Source: QHXW01 sp963768075
GTDB lineage: Bacteria > Acidobacteriota > Terriglobia > Bryobacterales > Bryobacteraceae
Length of the DNA stretch: 64,000 nucleotides
Direction: 5' to 3'
Assembly (NCBI GenBank): GCA_963768075.1
Contig: CAVYHD010000018.1
Span: 372,001 to 436,000 of the forward strand
The stretch's first letter is position 1. Each line of letters begins with the position of its first letter. Below, one piece after another: positions 1 to 11,001 of this stretch. The notes under the pieces are model-generated. The model did no database searches. It saw only the letters and a list, made by a program, of their open reading frames with translations, and was not told the DNA's origin. A program made the translations under genes and the position numbers.

Positions 1-20
1 TACAATAGACGTTTATGTAC

Positions 21-49
21 TTGACAAATATACACTCATATTTTATGAT
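21..49 (+). promoter_or_regulatory. Sigma70-type promoter of the Hsp20 gene
   Basis: TTGACA at 21-26 and TATGAT at 44-49 are separated by exactly 17 bases, a near-consensus housekeeping promoter. Transcription should start near 56, giving a leader of about 40 bases before the ATG at 98. AAGGAG at 83-88 supplies the ribosome binding site. The region is AT-rich compared with the genes around it. I see no obvious CIRCE element in the visible upstream bases, but only 97 bases are available. Confidence 0.8.
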
Positions 50-97
50 CTTATTGTATGAAGATTTCAAATACTAACCAAAAAGGAGACTTAACCA

Positions 98-517
98 ATG
101 TCGTTACAGCATGACCCCCTTGCCAGCCTTCGTTATTTCGAGGACGCGGTGACCCGGCTGATGAGCGAACCGCGCACTGGCCGGCCCTGGTCGCCTCCTG
201 TAGATATCCTGGAGACCGAGAATGATCTGGTTCTGAAGGCCGATCTGCCGGACCTCCAACTTGAGGACATCGACGTCCGCGTCGAGAACCAGACGTTGTC
301 GATCAAAGGCGAGCGCCGCTTTGAAAAAGAGGCGAGCGAAAAAGGCTACCATCGCATCGAGCGCAGCTACGGAACATTTGTGCGGAGCTTTGCCGTACCA
401 AACTCGGTGGACAGCGACAAGGTTTCGGCGGACTATAAAAATGGCGTCCTGACCGTCACACTGCCCAAAAAGGAGAACGCCAAACCCAAGCAGGTGAAGG
501 TTGAAGTCAAACAGTAA
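98..517 (+). CDS. Small heat shock protein, Hsp20/alpha-crystallin family
   Basis: 139 aa, the usual length for a bacterial small heat shock protein, an ATP-independent holdase in the cytoplasm that keeps unfolding proteins soluble. The alpha-crystallin domain covers about residues 35-130 and ends in the family signature GVLTVTLPK. A short basic tail contains a V-K-V type motif resembling the C-terminal I-x-I anchor. The start is ATG 98 with AAGGAG nine bases upstream. It is followed by a terminator and then clpB, so the holdase and the disaggregase that acts on its clients are adjacent. Family assignment is firm; its clients are unknown. Confidence 0.93.
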   Translation: MSLQHDPLASLRYFEDAVTRLMSEPRTGRPWSPPVDILETENDLVLKADLPDLQLEDIDVRVENQTLSIKGERRFEKEASEKGYHRIERSYGTFVRSFAVPNSVDSDKVSADYKNGVLTVTLPKKENAKPKQVKVEVKQ

Positions 518-546
518 CCTTCAAGCATCTAACAGGTGAGTGCATG

Positions 547-584
547 CCGGGGCGCCCAAAAGGCTTGCGCCCCGGTTTGTGTTT
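547..584 (+). terminator. Rho-independent terminator after the Hsp20 gene
   Basis: A perfect 9-bp stem, CCGGGGCGC at 547-555 and GCGCCCCGG at 567-575, encloses an 11-base loop and is followed by TTTGTGTTT. It lies between the Hsp20 stop and the clpB start. clpB would therefore depend on readthrough or on a weak promoter of its own. Confidence 0.7.
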
Positions 585-602
585 CCAGAAAGCAGGTACC
601 CA

Positions 603-3278
<2,676 letters not shown>

Positions 3279-3287
3279 AGGAGCACC

Positions 3288-4146
3288 ATGCACGGCGCAA
3301 ATACCATCAAGACCGTTCTGCTGCTGGGCCTGCTCAGCGGCGTGCTCATTGTGGGTGGCCGCGCGCTGGGCGGCCGGAACGGTATTTACATCGGCCTCGC
3401 GCTCGCCGTCGTGATGAACTTCGCCAGATACTTCTTCTCCGACAAAATCGCGCTCGCGATTATCGGCGCAGCCGCTGACGCGAAACCGAGAACCCGGACG
3501 TCTACCGGCGCGTCGCGCCGATGGTGCGAAACCTGGCGCAGCGCATGAGCATGCCGATGCCGAAGCTATGGCTGATTGACGAGCCTTCGCCCAACGCTTT
3601 CGCCACCGGCCGCAACCCGGCGCACGCTTCGATGGCGTTTACGGCAGGCATTTTGCAGGTGATGGGCGATCGCGAGATCGAAGGCGTGGTGGCGCACGAA
3701 CTGGGTCATGTGCTGCATCGCGATATTCTGATCAGCTCGGTGGCGGCCACGATTGCGGCGGCCATCACGGCGTTGGCTCCATGGCGCGGTGGGCCATGGT
3801 TTTCGGCGGCATGCGGCGCGACGACGACGATGACGGCGCCGGTTGGTCCGGCATTCTGATGATCTTTCTCGCGCCGATCGCCGCCATGCTGATTCAGATG
3901 GCGATTTCCCGCACCCGCGAATACGATGCCGACGCCGCTTCAGCGAAATACATCGGCGCTCCCGACGAGCTGATCTCCGCGCTGCAGAAACTCGACACCT
4001 ACTCGAAACGGATTCCCATGGATGCCACACCCGCCACAGCGCACCTATACATCATTCAGCCGTTCAGCGGCCAGTTCCTGACGCGGCTGTTTTCGACGCA
4101 CCCCTCGACGGAAGATCGCATCGCGCGGTTGCAGGCGATGCGTTGA
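3288..4146 (+). CDS. htpX: Membrane zinc protease HtpX (frameshifted)
   Basis: Inner-membrane M48 metalloprotease that degrades damaged membrane proteins. The ATG at 3288 follows AAGGAG by four bases and starts ten bases after the clpB stop. Two N-terminal hydrophobic helices occupy about residues 8-60. The zinc motif HELGH is intact in VVAHELGHVLH, and the third ligand region REYDADAASA lies about 75 residues later. Reading frame changes near 3470-3500 and 3765-3780 interrupt the gene; each side matches the family. At 286 codons it has the usual length. Together with hsp20 and clpB it forms a protein quality-control group. Confidence 0.83.
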
Positions 4147-5303
4147 CCGAGATTCGGATCAATCGCAAGGCCGCCAATCGCATCGCATCCGGGCACCCCT
4201 GGATTTTTTCGAGCGACGTGGCGGAGCGCGATCATGCGGCGCCGGGTTCGGTGGTGAAGGTAGTCGACCCGCACCGCCGCCCGCTCGGCATGGCGCACTA
4301 TAGTTCCACTTCGCAGATTTGCTTGCGGCTGCTATCCCATGAAATTCAGGAAATCGGCCCGGAGTTTTTCGCGCGGCGCCTGGCGGAAGCTGACGAATAC
4401 CGGCGCAGCGTCGTGCGCGATACGGATGCTTATCGCGTAGTGCACGGCGAAGGCGACCGCCTCCCTGCCCTGATTGTGGACCGCTATGGCGACTATCTGG
4501 TGATCCAGACGCTCGATCAAGGCATGGACGCCGCGAAGGATTGGATCATCGCCGCGCTGGTTGACTTGTTCGCACCGCGCGGCATTGTGGCGCGCAATGA
4601 CGTGGCCGTGCGGACGCTGGAACAGTTGCCGCTTGAGACCGGCGTGGTGTGGGGCGAAGCGCCTGCGGAGCTGAGTGTCCGCATGAACGGATTGGCGTTT
4701 CGCGCCGATCTCCTCGCGGGCCAGAAGACCGGCATCTTTCTCGATCAGCGCGAAAACTACGCCGCCGCGACGCACTACGCCAAGGGCAAAGCGCTCGATT
4801 GTTTTACTTCGACCGGCGGTTTCGCGCTGCATATGGCCGCGAAGTGCGAGTCAGTGGAGGCGGTCGACTCAAGCGGCCCCGCGCTGGCAACGGCACAGGT
4901 GAACGCGCGGGCCAACAACATCGCCAACGTCGAGTTTCGCGAGGCGGATGTGTTTGAGGTTCTGGGCGGCTACGCCTCAGCGCGGCGCGAGTTCTCGACT
5001 GTCGTGCTCGACCCTCCGGCTTTTGCGAAGTCGCGCCGCAATCTCGAAGCCGCCGCCCGCGGATACAAAGAAATCAATCTGCGCGCGCTACGCCTGCTGG
5101 GCCCCGGCGGAATTCTGGTGACATGCTCCTGTTCCCACCATTTGAGTGAGGCCATGCTGCTGGAGATTGTGGCCCAAGCCGCGCTCGACGCCGGCCGAGA
5201 GCTGCGCGTGCTGGAACGGCGAACGCAGGCGCAGGATCACCCGATCTTGCTGACTGTGCCGGAGACGCTGTATCTGAAGTGTCTGTTGTTGCAGGTGGTG
5301 TAA
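4143..5303 (+). CDS. rlmI: 23S rRNA (cytosine-5-)methyltransferase RlmI family
   Basis: SAM-dependent RNA m5C methyltransferase of the RlmI/YccW type, which modifies 23S rRNA (C1962 in E. coli). An N-terminal PUA domain (HPWIFSSDV...) is followed by a Rossmann fold with the SAM motif STGGFAL, the LDPPAFAKS motif and the catalytic-cysteine segment TCSCSHH. The chosen start, TTG 4143, overlaps the htpX stop (TTGA), which suggests translational coupling; the same open frame continues upstream inside htpX without homology. 386 aa compares with about 396 for E. coli RlmI. The exact target base is inferred from the family. Confidence 0.85.
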   Translation: MTEIRINRKAANRIASGHPWIFSSDVAERDHAAPGSVVKVVDPHRRPLGMAHYSSTSQICLRLLSHEIQEIGPEFFARRLAEADEYRRSVVRDTDAYRVVHGEGDRLPALIVDRYGDYLVIQTLDQGMDAAKDWIIAALVDLFAPRGIVARNDVAVRTLEQLPLETGVVWGEAPAELSVRMNGLAFRADLLAGQKTGIFLDQRENYAAATHYAKGKALDCFTSTGGFALHMAAKCESVEAVDSSGPALATAQVNARANNIANVEFREADVFEVLGGYASARREFSTVVLDPPAFAKSRRNLEAAARGYKEINLRALRLLGPGGILVTCSCSHHLSEAMLLEIVAQAALDAGRELRVLERRTQAQDHPILLTVPETLYLKCLLLQVV

Positions 5304-5345
5304 GAAGAGCACGATTCAACTGCACCCTCAGGCTGGGTTTCGGCC

Positions 5346-5813
5346 TCAGTTCTTTACCGTCAGGGCCTCAGAGTCGACAGCCTTCTTGCCGGTTATGCCC
5401 TCAAGGCCAGCCAGGACCCCGCGATAGTCGTTCTTGTCGCATTGCATCGCGAATCCACCTTTTTGGTCTCCGTTGACCCACGTCAATCCGATGAAGTGCT
5501 TCTTCGATTTGGTCAACGCCATGAGTGCTCCGATGCCGAATGAAACAAGGGCGAGGCCGATGGCGGCGCCTACTCGCCGGTGAACGTCCTGCCCGTAGCT
5601 GATCTCCGTCACCGCAGAGGCGGGAATTGTTACCACGTCCGCTTTGTCTTTTACCAACCGAATTTGGTTGGAGTCGATGTACAGTTTCAGGCCGGCTCCG
5701 GCCTTGATATCAGGGACCGACCCGCCGTCGTACGTTACCTTGTAGTTGTTATCGGCCGCGAAAACTGCGATCGGCACCAGAATGCATAGCGCCATAGCGA
5801 GAGTCTTTTTCAT
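5346..5813 (-). CDS. Secreted hypothetical protein
   Basis: 155 aa starting at ATG 5813, chosen because GGGAGG lies seven bases upstream and because the protein then opens with a clean signal peptide, MKKTLAMALCILVPIAVFA, with cleavage expected after FAA. The mature part is beta-rich (KVTYDGGSVPDIKAG...), followed by one hydrophobic segment, GAAIGLALVSFGIGALMAL, near residue 90, and a short C-terminal domain. It therefore looks like a membrane-anchored periplasmic protein. I cannot assign a function. It is convergent with rlmI. Confidence 0.7.
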   Translation of the reverse strand: MKKTLAMALCILVPIAVFAADNNYKVTYDGGSVPDIKAGAGLKLYIDSNQIRLVKDKADVVTIPASAVTEISYGQDVHRRVGAAIGLALVSFGIGALMALTKSKKHFIGLTWVNGDQKGGFAMQCDKNDYRGVLAGLEGITGKKAVDSEALTVKN

Positions 5814-5821
5814 TGTTTGGC

Positions 5822-5927
5822 CTCCCGGCATGGGCCCGACCAGCCCATTTTGGCGATGTTTCACATGCGCCCCCGCCTAATCGCAATTTCAGCCGTTAGG
5901 ACAGGCACTCATTCAGCAGCACCTCAT
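5822..5927 (-). pseudogene. Remnant of a DUF5615 PIN-like toxin
   Basis: On the minus strand, after an ATG that overlaps the DUF433 stop (ATGA at 5927-5924), the translation VLLNECLS-stop-RLKLRLGGGA appears after a one-base frame correction. It is followed by HVKHRQNGLVG. This resembles the DUF5615 start, (M)KVLLDECLP.RL...GH.V......GW.G. An in-frame stop and frame breaks interrupt it. It ends where the signal-peptide gene begins, so only about 35 residues remain. DUF433-DUF5615 pairs are known toxin-antitoxin modules. The match is by eye and short. Confidence 0.45.
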
Positions 5928-6141
5928 CCAGTGCGCGCCAGCACGGGATCCTTGGCCTGCTCCGGACCAGCAACCGCCTGCTCCGGCGTAACCCTGGGAA
6001 AATCGGCGTGAAATTCTGTTAGAGATGGCCGGCTTCGAGGTAATCGATGGGAGTTTGAAACGGCACTCGTGTACCGCAGAAGACCGGGGTGCCCGCCAGC
6101 ACCTCCGACGGTCGCACAATCACGCTTTGCGTGATTTCCAT
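5924..6141 (-). pseudogene. Frameshifted DUF433 antitoxin-like gene
   Basis: From ATG 6141 the translation reads MEITQSVIVRPSEVLAG, then TPVFCGTRVPFQTPIDYLEA, the DUF433 core (G-T-P-V-x-x-G-T-R-V-P), and stops early at GHL. Two frames over, TEFHADFPRVTPEQAVAG continues the family pattern (DEFLxDFPxVxxEQxxA). A single indel near 6018 therefore splits about 73 residues. DUF433 proteins are VapB-like antitoxins usually coupled to DUF5615 toxins, and a decayed partner follows with an ATGA overlap. Whether the frameshift here is genuine or a sequencing error cannot be decided, but the partner is clearly decayed. Confidence 0.6.
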
Positions 6142-6146
6142 GGCTT

Positions 6147-7934
6147 CTATCTTACCGCGTCGTTGTCCGTATTAGCGGGATTCTCCTCCGCTTTCCCCAC
6201 GCCGTACACCCGCAACACATCTGGCAGTGTCACTACCCCGATCAAGTTCCGCAGATTCGCACGGCTGACCACCGGCAGCACGTTGACTCCGGTCGCGCCC
6301 ATGCGTTCGATCGCCAGGCTGAGATCGTGATCCAGGTGCACGTGCGGAAACTCGTCTGCATTGGGAAGGTGCCTGGGGAAGCCCTCGCCAAGCAGGTCCG
6401 CCAGTTTCTTGTCCCCCATGCCAAGCACTACGGCGCCTTCGAGTTTCGCCTTGGTAATCATCCCCCACAGGCCCATTTCATCAGCCACGGGCCATGCGTC
6501 CATCTCGTCCTCATGAGCGCGCTCCGCCGCCGTGCCGACGGCCGTCTCCGGCGAAAAAATCACCGGAGCGGCGCGCATCGCCTGTTCGACCCGCATGCGC
6601 CGGCCGGGCGAACGCGAGCCAGAGCTCGGCAGGTGCACTCCATCCTGATGCGCCAGCGCTTCGTAGATCGGCTCCTTCTGCAGTTTGTAAGAAATGTAGA
6701 ACGCGATCATGTTCGAAATCATTAGCGGAACGATGATGGCGTAGTCCCGGGTCAGTTCGAAGATCATAATCACCGAAGTGAGCGGCGTGCGGATGATGCC
6801 CGCGAACGCCGTTCCCATGCCGACGAGCGCATAGGCTCCGGGGTCGGCCGTGTAGCCGGGAAACAGCGCGTGCGCCACGCTGCCCACCGCGCCGCCCATC
6901 ATCGCGCCCATGAACAGACTCGGTCCGAAAATGCCGCCTGCGTTGCCCGACCCGTAGGACAGCGCCGTAGCCACCAGCTTGAGTACGGCCAGAATGATCA
7001 TGGTCTGCAAAATCAGGTCGCCGTGCAGCGCCTTGTCCACAATGTCGTATCCCACGCCGAGCACGCCCGGGACGAAGAATCCCAACAGGCCGCAGCCCAG
7101 CCCGCCCGCCACCGGCTGGAACCACACGGACCATCCCGGCATCCGCAAAAAGCGCGCGCGAATCTCAAGCAGCAGCTTGACGAAGCACACCGATCCCAGA
7201 CCGCCCACCACGCCCAGCACGCCGTACACCGCGAACTCCACGGGATGCACCAGGTGATAACTGCCGACGTGGAATAGCGGATCATCGCCCAGCAGCAGGT
7301 GCAGCACCATCCACGATGTCGCCGAGCTGAGCACGACCGAGCCCAGCACCGGAGCGTTCATATCGCCCACAATTTCTTCGAGCGAAAACAGCACCGCGGC
7401 AATCGGCGTGTTGAACGCGGCCGCCAGCGCCGCCGAGCAGCCCACCGGCACCAGCGCTTTCACCTGATCCTTACTCAGCCCCAGCTTCCGCGCAATCACC
7501 GAAGCCAGGCCCGCGCCCACCTGCACCGACGGCCCCTCGCGTCCCAGCGCGATGCCGCTCGCGAGCGACGCCGCGCAGCAAAAAAACTTGCCCAGCACCG
7601 TGCGAAACCGGATGTAGCCGTCGTTGATGAATAGCGCGAACTTAGCCTGCGGTATGCCGCTGCCGCGCGCGAACGGGAAGTAGCGATACAGCAGGAAACC
7701 CGTGCCCAGCGAGCCCAGCGTCGGAACCAGGATGCGCCGCCAGCCCGCTCCGCCCGCCGGATACATGCGCGCCGCCAGACGCCCGGTGAGCAGGATGAAC
7801 GCGACCACCACCAGTCCGACCAGCGCCCCAATCAGCAGGCTCAGCGCATAGGTAAGCTGGTTCTCGCGCTGCCGGAGGTCGTCAATCCATTTCGATATTT
7901 TTTGGGACCAACCCGATCGGCTCTCAACCGCCAT
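6147..7934 (-). CDS. ClC-family chloride transporter with C-terminal CBS pair
   Basis: About 595 aa. The N-terminal two-thirds is a ClC core of some 10-12 membrane segments with all three selectivity signatures: GSGIPQ, GREGPSVQVGAGL (containing the gating glutamate) and GNAGGIFGPSLFMGA. The proton-pathway region reads LFSLEE, so a Cl-/H+ antiporter is more likely than a channel. Residues after about 460 form two CBS domains, which usually bind nucleotides and regulate gating. ATG 7934 is chosen; an in-frame GTG lies at 7955. No strong ribosome binding site is visible. It probably supports pH or chloride homeostasis. Confidence 0.88.
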   Translation of the reverse strand: MAVESRSGWSQKISKWIDDLRQRENQLTYALSLLIGALVGLVVVAFILLTGRLAARMYPAGGAGWRRILVPTLGSLGTGFLLYRYFPFARGSGIPQAKFALFINDGYIRFRTVLGKFFCCAASLASGIALGREGPSVQVGAGLASVIARKLGLSKDQVKALVPVGCSAALAAAFNTPIAAVLFSLEEIVGDMNAPVLGSVVLSSATSWMVLHLLLGDDPLFHVGSYHLVHPVEFAVYGVLGVVGGLGSVCFVKLLLEIRARFLRMPGWSVWFQPVAGGLGCGLLGFFVPGVLGVGYDIVDKALHGDLILQTMIILAVLKLVATALSYGSGNAGGIFGPSLFMGAMMGGAVGSVAHALFPGYTADPGAYALVGMGTAFAGIIRTPLTSVIMIFELTRDYAIIVPLMISNMIAFYISYKLQKEPIYEALAHQDGVHLPSSGSRSPGRRMRVEQAMRAAPVIFSPETAVGTAAERAHEDEMDAWPVADEMGLWGMITKAKLEGAVVLGMGDKKLADLLGEGFPRHLPNADEFPHVHLDHDLSLAIERMGATGVNVLPVVSRANLRNLIGVVTLPDVLRVYGVGKAEENPANTDNDAVR

Positions 7935-8078
7935 TTCGCGCCGCGGAAGACACACTCATCTTTAACAGAATAGCGGCTGCGGGGAAGAGCGGTCAATTCG
8001 CAAGGGTGCCGGATCTGCTTTGAGATCCGTTCATTGAAATAGAGGCGCGGGCCGTAACTCAGCGGGGATTTCGCATCC

Positions 8079-8612
8079 CTACCGGAATAACACTGCCGCC
8101 AGATACCCGAACGTCGCTCCCACCGCCGAGCCCGCCAAAACGTCGCTCAGGTAGTGCATGCCCAGCACCACGCGCGATGCCGCTACGCTCGCGGCGCAGA
8201 ACAGCAGCACCGGCAATGCGGCGGGATAGAACGTGCCCAGGGAGACCGCCACGGCAAACGCCGTGATGGAATGACCCGAGGGAAATGAAAATTGATCCGG
8301 CGGCAGAACCGTCGCCCAACAATGCAGTTCAATCGCGCAGGGCCGTTTGCGGCCTACCGTACGCTTGAGTACTTTGAAACTGCAGATTCCGGCCACTACC
8401 GCTACCGCTCCTGCCCCGAGCGCCGTGAGCCTAGCCGCATCATTCGAAGCCAGTACCGCCACCGCGCAGCACCACCACAGCCAACCGTCGCCCGCCCGCG
8501 TCGCGGCCAGCATCCAGACGCGAAACCATCGCGGCGGACGCCAGCGATTCAGCCGCTGCATCAGAAAACGATCCGGCCAGGAAAGGTTCGCTGCCGCCCG
8601 GGCAAGATTCAT
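8079..8612 (-). CDS. PAP2-family membrane phosphatase
   Basis: 177 aa. The three acid-phosphatase motifs are complete: KRTVGRKRP (K-x6-RP), PSGHS, and SRVVLGMHYLSD (SR-x5-H-x3-D). Hydrophobic helices between them indicate an integral membrane protein acting on lipid phosphates such as undecaprenyl pyrophosphate or phosphatidylglycerophosphate. The start ATG 8612 overlaps the stop of the upstream PHP gene (ATGA), so the two are translationally coupled. Longer in-frame upstream sequence exists but is inside the PHP gene. The substrate cannot be read from the sequence. Confidence 0.87.
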   Translation of the reverse strand: MNLARAAANLSWPDRFLMQRLNRWRPPRWFRVWMLAATRAGDGWLWWCCAVAVLASNDAARLTALGAGAVAVVAGICSFKVLKRTVGRKRPCAIELHCWATVLPPDQFSFPSGHSITAFAVAVSLGTFYPAALPVLLFCAASVAASRVVLGMHYLSDVLAGSAVGATFGYLAAVLFR

Positions 8613-9496
8613 GTGCCTACCTCCTCCGGACACTCCCGTGGCTCCATCCAGCTCGGGCCGTATACCGCCGGCCGCGGCCGGCATACTCGCGGCGCCCAGC
8701 GCGATACGAAGGTGAACTCCCGCACGCAATTGGCCAAAGTAATGATGGGCACCAACACCGCCAGCGGCAGCAGCGGCAGCGTCCATCGATTCTCGCGAAT
8801 CATCGCCATCCCCAGTTGCAACACCGCGCGCGTCAGCTTCCAATAGTTGCCCGATTCGCCATGCAGCGTGGCCCGCCCCGCCCGCAAACCATCCAGGAAC
8901 TCCCGCTTCGTTTGCGCTCCGCTCACTCGTGTATAGGTGCGGCCCAGCGACGCCAGCGTGTGTGCGTCGCTGCCGCCAATCGCTGCTTTGCCCCAGTTTT
9001 CCGCCAGGTCTCCCGCGCGGCGATTATTCAACGCCGGAATCTGCCCGTTCAGAACTTCCATCCCCGGAAAATGGCGCGCGAACAGCTCGAAGTCGTCCTC
9101 CGTGCGACGTCCCGTCAGGCTCGAATAAACGTGATTGATGGTGAAGAACAGCCTCTGTTCCCCGAGGTAGGCGCTCAGGGCAGGCAAGTCTGTCCGGCGG
9201 CGTTGCATCTCGGTGTGATGCAATTCCTGCATATCGTAGACGCCGACGTGCAACTCCGTGCCGTCTGGTGTGAGGGCGGTGACCTCTTCACTCAGGAAGA
9301 AGTCGGGATGGCGCCGCAGCACTTCCACGGCGTCAATGGAATCGTGGTCCGTAACGGTTACCAGGTCCATCCCGCGGCCCTTCAGCGTTTCGTAAAGCGG
9401 CTGCGGTTCACTGTAGCTTTCGCGGCATATCCGCTTCATCACGGGCACCGTACACATGCCCGAGTGGCGAGTATGGACGTGCAGATCGCATCGCAT
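8609..9496 (-). CDS. PHP-domain phosphoesterase with C-terminal membrane segment
   Basis: 295 aa. It opens with the PHP metal motif DLHVHTRHS, followed by VTVTDHDS, the INHVYS histidine and GGSDAHT, all metal ligands of the polymerase-and-histidinol-phosphatase fold. A hydrophobic stretch near residues 245-262 (TLPLLPLAVLVPIITLA) suggests C-terminal membrane anchoring, unusual for free PHP phosphatases. ATG 9496 is preceded by AAGAGAG. It is coupled by an ATGA overlap to the PAP2 phosphatase, so both may act on membrane or nucleotide phosphate esters. The substrate is unknown. Confidence 0.8.
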   Translation of the reverse strand: MRCDLHVHTRHSGMCTVPVMKRICRESYSEPQPLYETLKGRGMDLVTVTDHDSIDAVEVLRRHPDFFLSEEVTALTPDGTELHVGVYDMQELHHTEMQRRRTDLPALSAYLGEQRLFFTINHVYSSLTGRRTEDDFELFARHFPGMEVLNGQIPALNNRRAGDLAENWGKAAIGGSDAHTLASLGRTYTRVSGAQTKREFLDGLRAGRATLHGESGNYWKLTRAVLQLGMAMIRENRWTLPLLPLAVLVPIITLANCVREFTFVSRWAPRVCRPRPAVYGPSWMEPRECPEEVGT

Positions 9497-9618
9497 ACTC
9501 TCTTCTTACAGGAGCTTGTGTTTCAGCTTCATGACGTGTTGAAGACATTCTTGACAAGAATTGTTTTAAACAGGGATTAGGAGTAGTGCGGAGTAAGCCT
9601 AAGTACTGTAAAATCAGG

Positions 9619-10281
9619 TTAAAAATTGGGTTCCAGGTGGTGCCGTACGTCTACCCCCTTTACCAGGAAGAGGGTATCTTCAGCGATGTTGGTGGCGTGG
9701 TCCGCAATGCGCTCCAGGTGCCGGGCCACCAGAATCAGGTCCAGAGCCTGCGGAATGGCATCGGGGTCCTCCTGCATAAACGAAATCAGCTCGCCGTGAA
9801 TCGAGTCCCGCAACCGGTCTACCGTGTCATCGGAAAGCAGCACGTTCCGCGCTAGTTCCGGCTCCCGTTGAACAAATGCGTCCAGACTCTTCCGCACCAT
9901 GGATTCCACCGTGCGCGCCATCTGCGGAATGTCGATGAGCGGTTTCACTGGCGGCCGGTTCATCAGAGCGATGGCGCGCTCTACGATGTTCACCGCCAGA
10001 TCGCCCATCCGTTCCAGGTCGGTATTGATCTTGATGGCCGCGGTCAGAAAGCGCAGGTCCTTGGCCATGGGCTGTTGCAGCGCCAGCAGGCGCACCGCCA
10101 GCTCGTCGATCTCGATTTCCAGGTGATTGATGCGGTCTTCGTTGCCCAGAACCTGCTGGGCCTGTGTTTCACTGCGTTCGGTCAGCGCCAGAATGCTGGT
10201 ATGGATGGCCGACTCCACCAGGGTGCCCATTTCCAGCAGCCGCCCCTGCAAGTCTTCCAGCTCTTCAATAAAGTGGCGCAA
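9619..10281 (-). CDS. phoU: Phosphate-specific transport accessory protein PhoU (copy 1)
   Basis: 220 aa with two PhoU three-helix repeats, each carrying the metal-cluster motif (E/D)-x3-D (ERMGDLAVNIVERA in the first, ERIADHATNIAEDT in the second). PhoU connects the PstSCAB transporter with the PhoR kinase and limits phosphate uptake. The start is TTG 10281 with AGGAGAGG just upstream. It is the last gene of the porin-pstSCAB-phoU-phoU unit and lies 39 bases after the other phoU. Confidence 0.92.
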   Translation of the reverse strand: MRHFIEELEDLQGRLLEMGTLVESAIHTSILALTERSETQAQQVLGNEDRINHLEIEIDELAVRLLALQQPMAKDLRFLTAAIKINTDLERMGDLAVNIVERAIALMNRPPVKPLIDIPQMARTVESMVRKSLDAFVQREPELARNVLLSDDTVDRLRDSIHGELISFMQEDPDAIPQALDLILVARHLERIADHATNIAEDTLFLVKGVDVRHHLEPNF

Positions 10282-10320
10282 ATACCTCTCCTAGATAATG
10301 GCTCGCTATTCCCGCGCCAC

Positions 10321-10995
10321 TCATCCCATTGCCGGCCGTACTACCGCACGGCGAACATCGACCCCTTTTGCAAGGAATATCACATCTTCGGCGATGTTGG
10401 TGGCGTGATCGGCGATTCGTTCCAGGTTTCGAGCCACGAAAATCAAATCCACCGCTCCGGGAACCAGCGCCGGCTCCCGCTGCATCAGCTCCACCAGTTC
10501 CGTATATACTTTGTCGCGCAGCGCATCCACCTCGTCATCGGCGGGCAGGATCGTTTGCGCCAGGTCCGCGTCCACCTTGACGAACGCCTCCAGGCTCCGC
10601 AACAGCATGCTTTGCGTGAGCGCCGCCATCTTCGGAATATCGATCAGCGGCTTCACCGGAGGGCAGCTCGACAAAGCGATGGATCGTTCCGCGATGTTGA
10701 CCGCAAGATCGCCCATCCTCTCCAGATCGGTGTTGATCTTCAATGTTGCCGTCAAAAAGCGCAGGTCCTTGGCCACCGGCTGGTTGAGTGCCAGCAAACG
10801 CGTCGTCCTGGCATCCACCTCCACTTGCATCAGGTTGATGGCCGGTTCATCGCGCATCACCGCCTTGGCCAGCTCTTTATCGCGCTCCACGAGCGAATCG
10901 ACGCTCCGGCGAATGGATGATTCGACCATCGACCCCATTTTCAGGAGCAGTTCGTGCAATTCTTCGAGCTCAACGCTAAAGTGGCGCAACGCCAT
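10321..10995 (-). CDS. phoU: Phosphate-specific transport accessory protein PhoU (copy 2)
   Basis: 224 aa, clearly paralogous to the next gene downstream: the same two-repeat layout, ERMGDLAVNIAERS and ERIADHATNIAEDV motifs and a similar N-terminus (MALRHFSVELEEL). ATG 10995 begins six bases after the pstB stop. Tandem phoU genes may let one copy serve the Pst transporter and the other the PhoR kinase or polyphosphate control, but that division is an inference. Confidence 0.92.
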   Translation of the reverse strand: MALRHFSVELEELHELLLKMGSMVESSIRRSVDSLVERDKELAKAVMRDEPAINLMQVEVDARTTRLLALNQPVAKDLRFLTATLKINTDLERMGDLAVNIAERSIALSSCPPVKPLIDIPKMAALTQSMLLRSLEAFVKVDADLAQTILPADDEVDALRDKVYTELVELMQREPALVPGAVDLIFVARNLERIADHATNIAEDVIFLAKGVDVRRAVVRPAMG

Positions 10996-11001
10996 ATGGT
11001 C

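Noticed and set aside
8011..8028. GGATCT / AGATCC hairpin between the ClC and PAP2 genes
   Set aside because: Only six base pairs and no T-run on either strand, so not a credible terminator.
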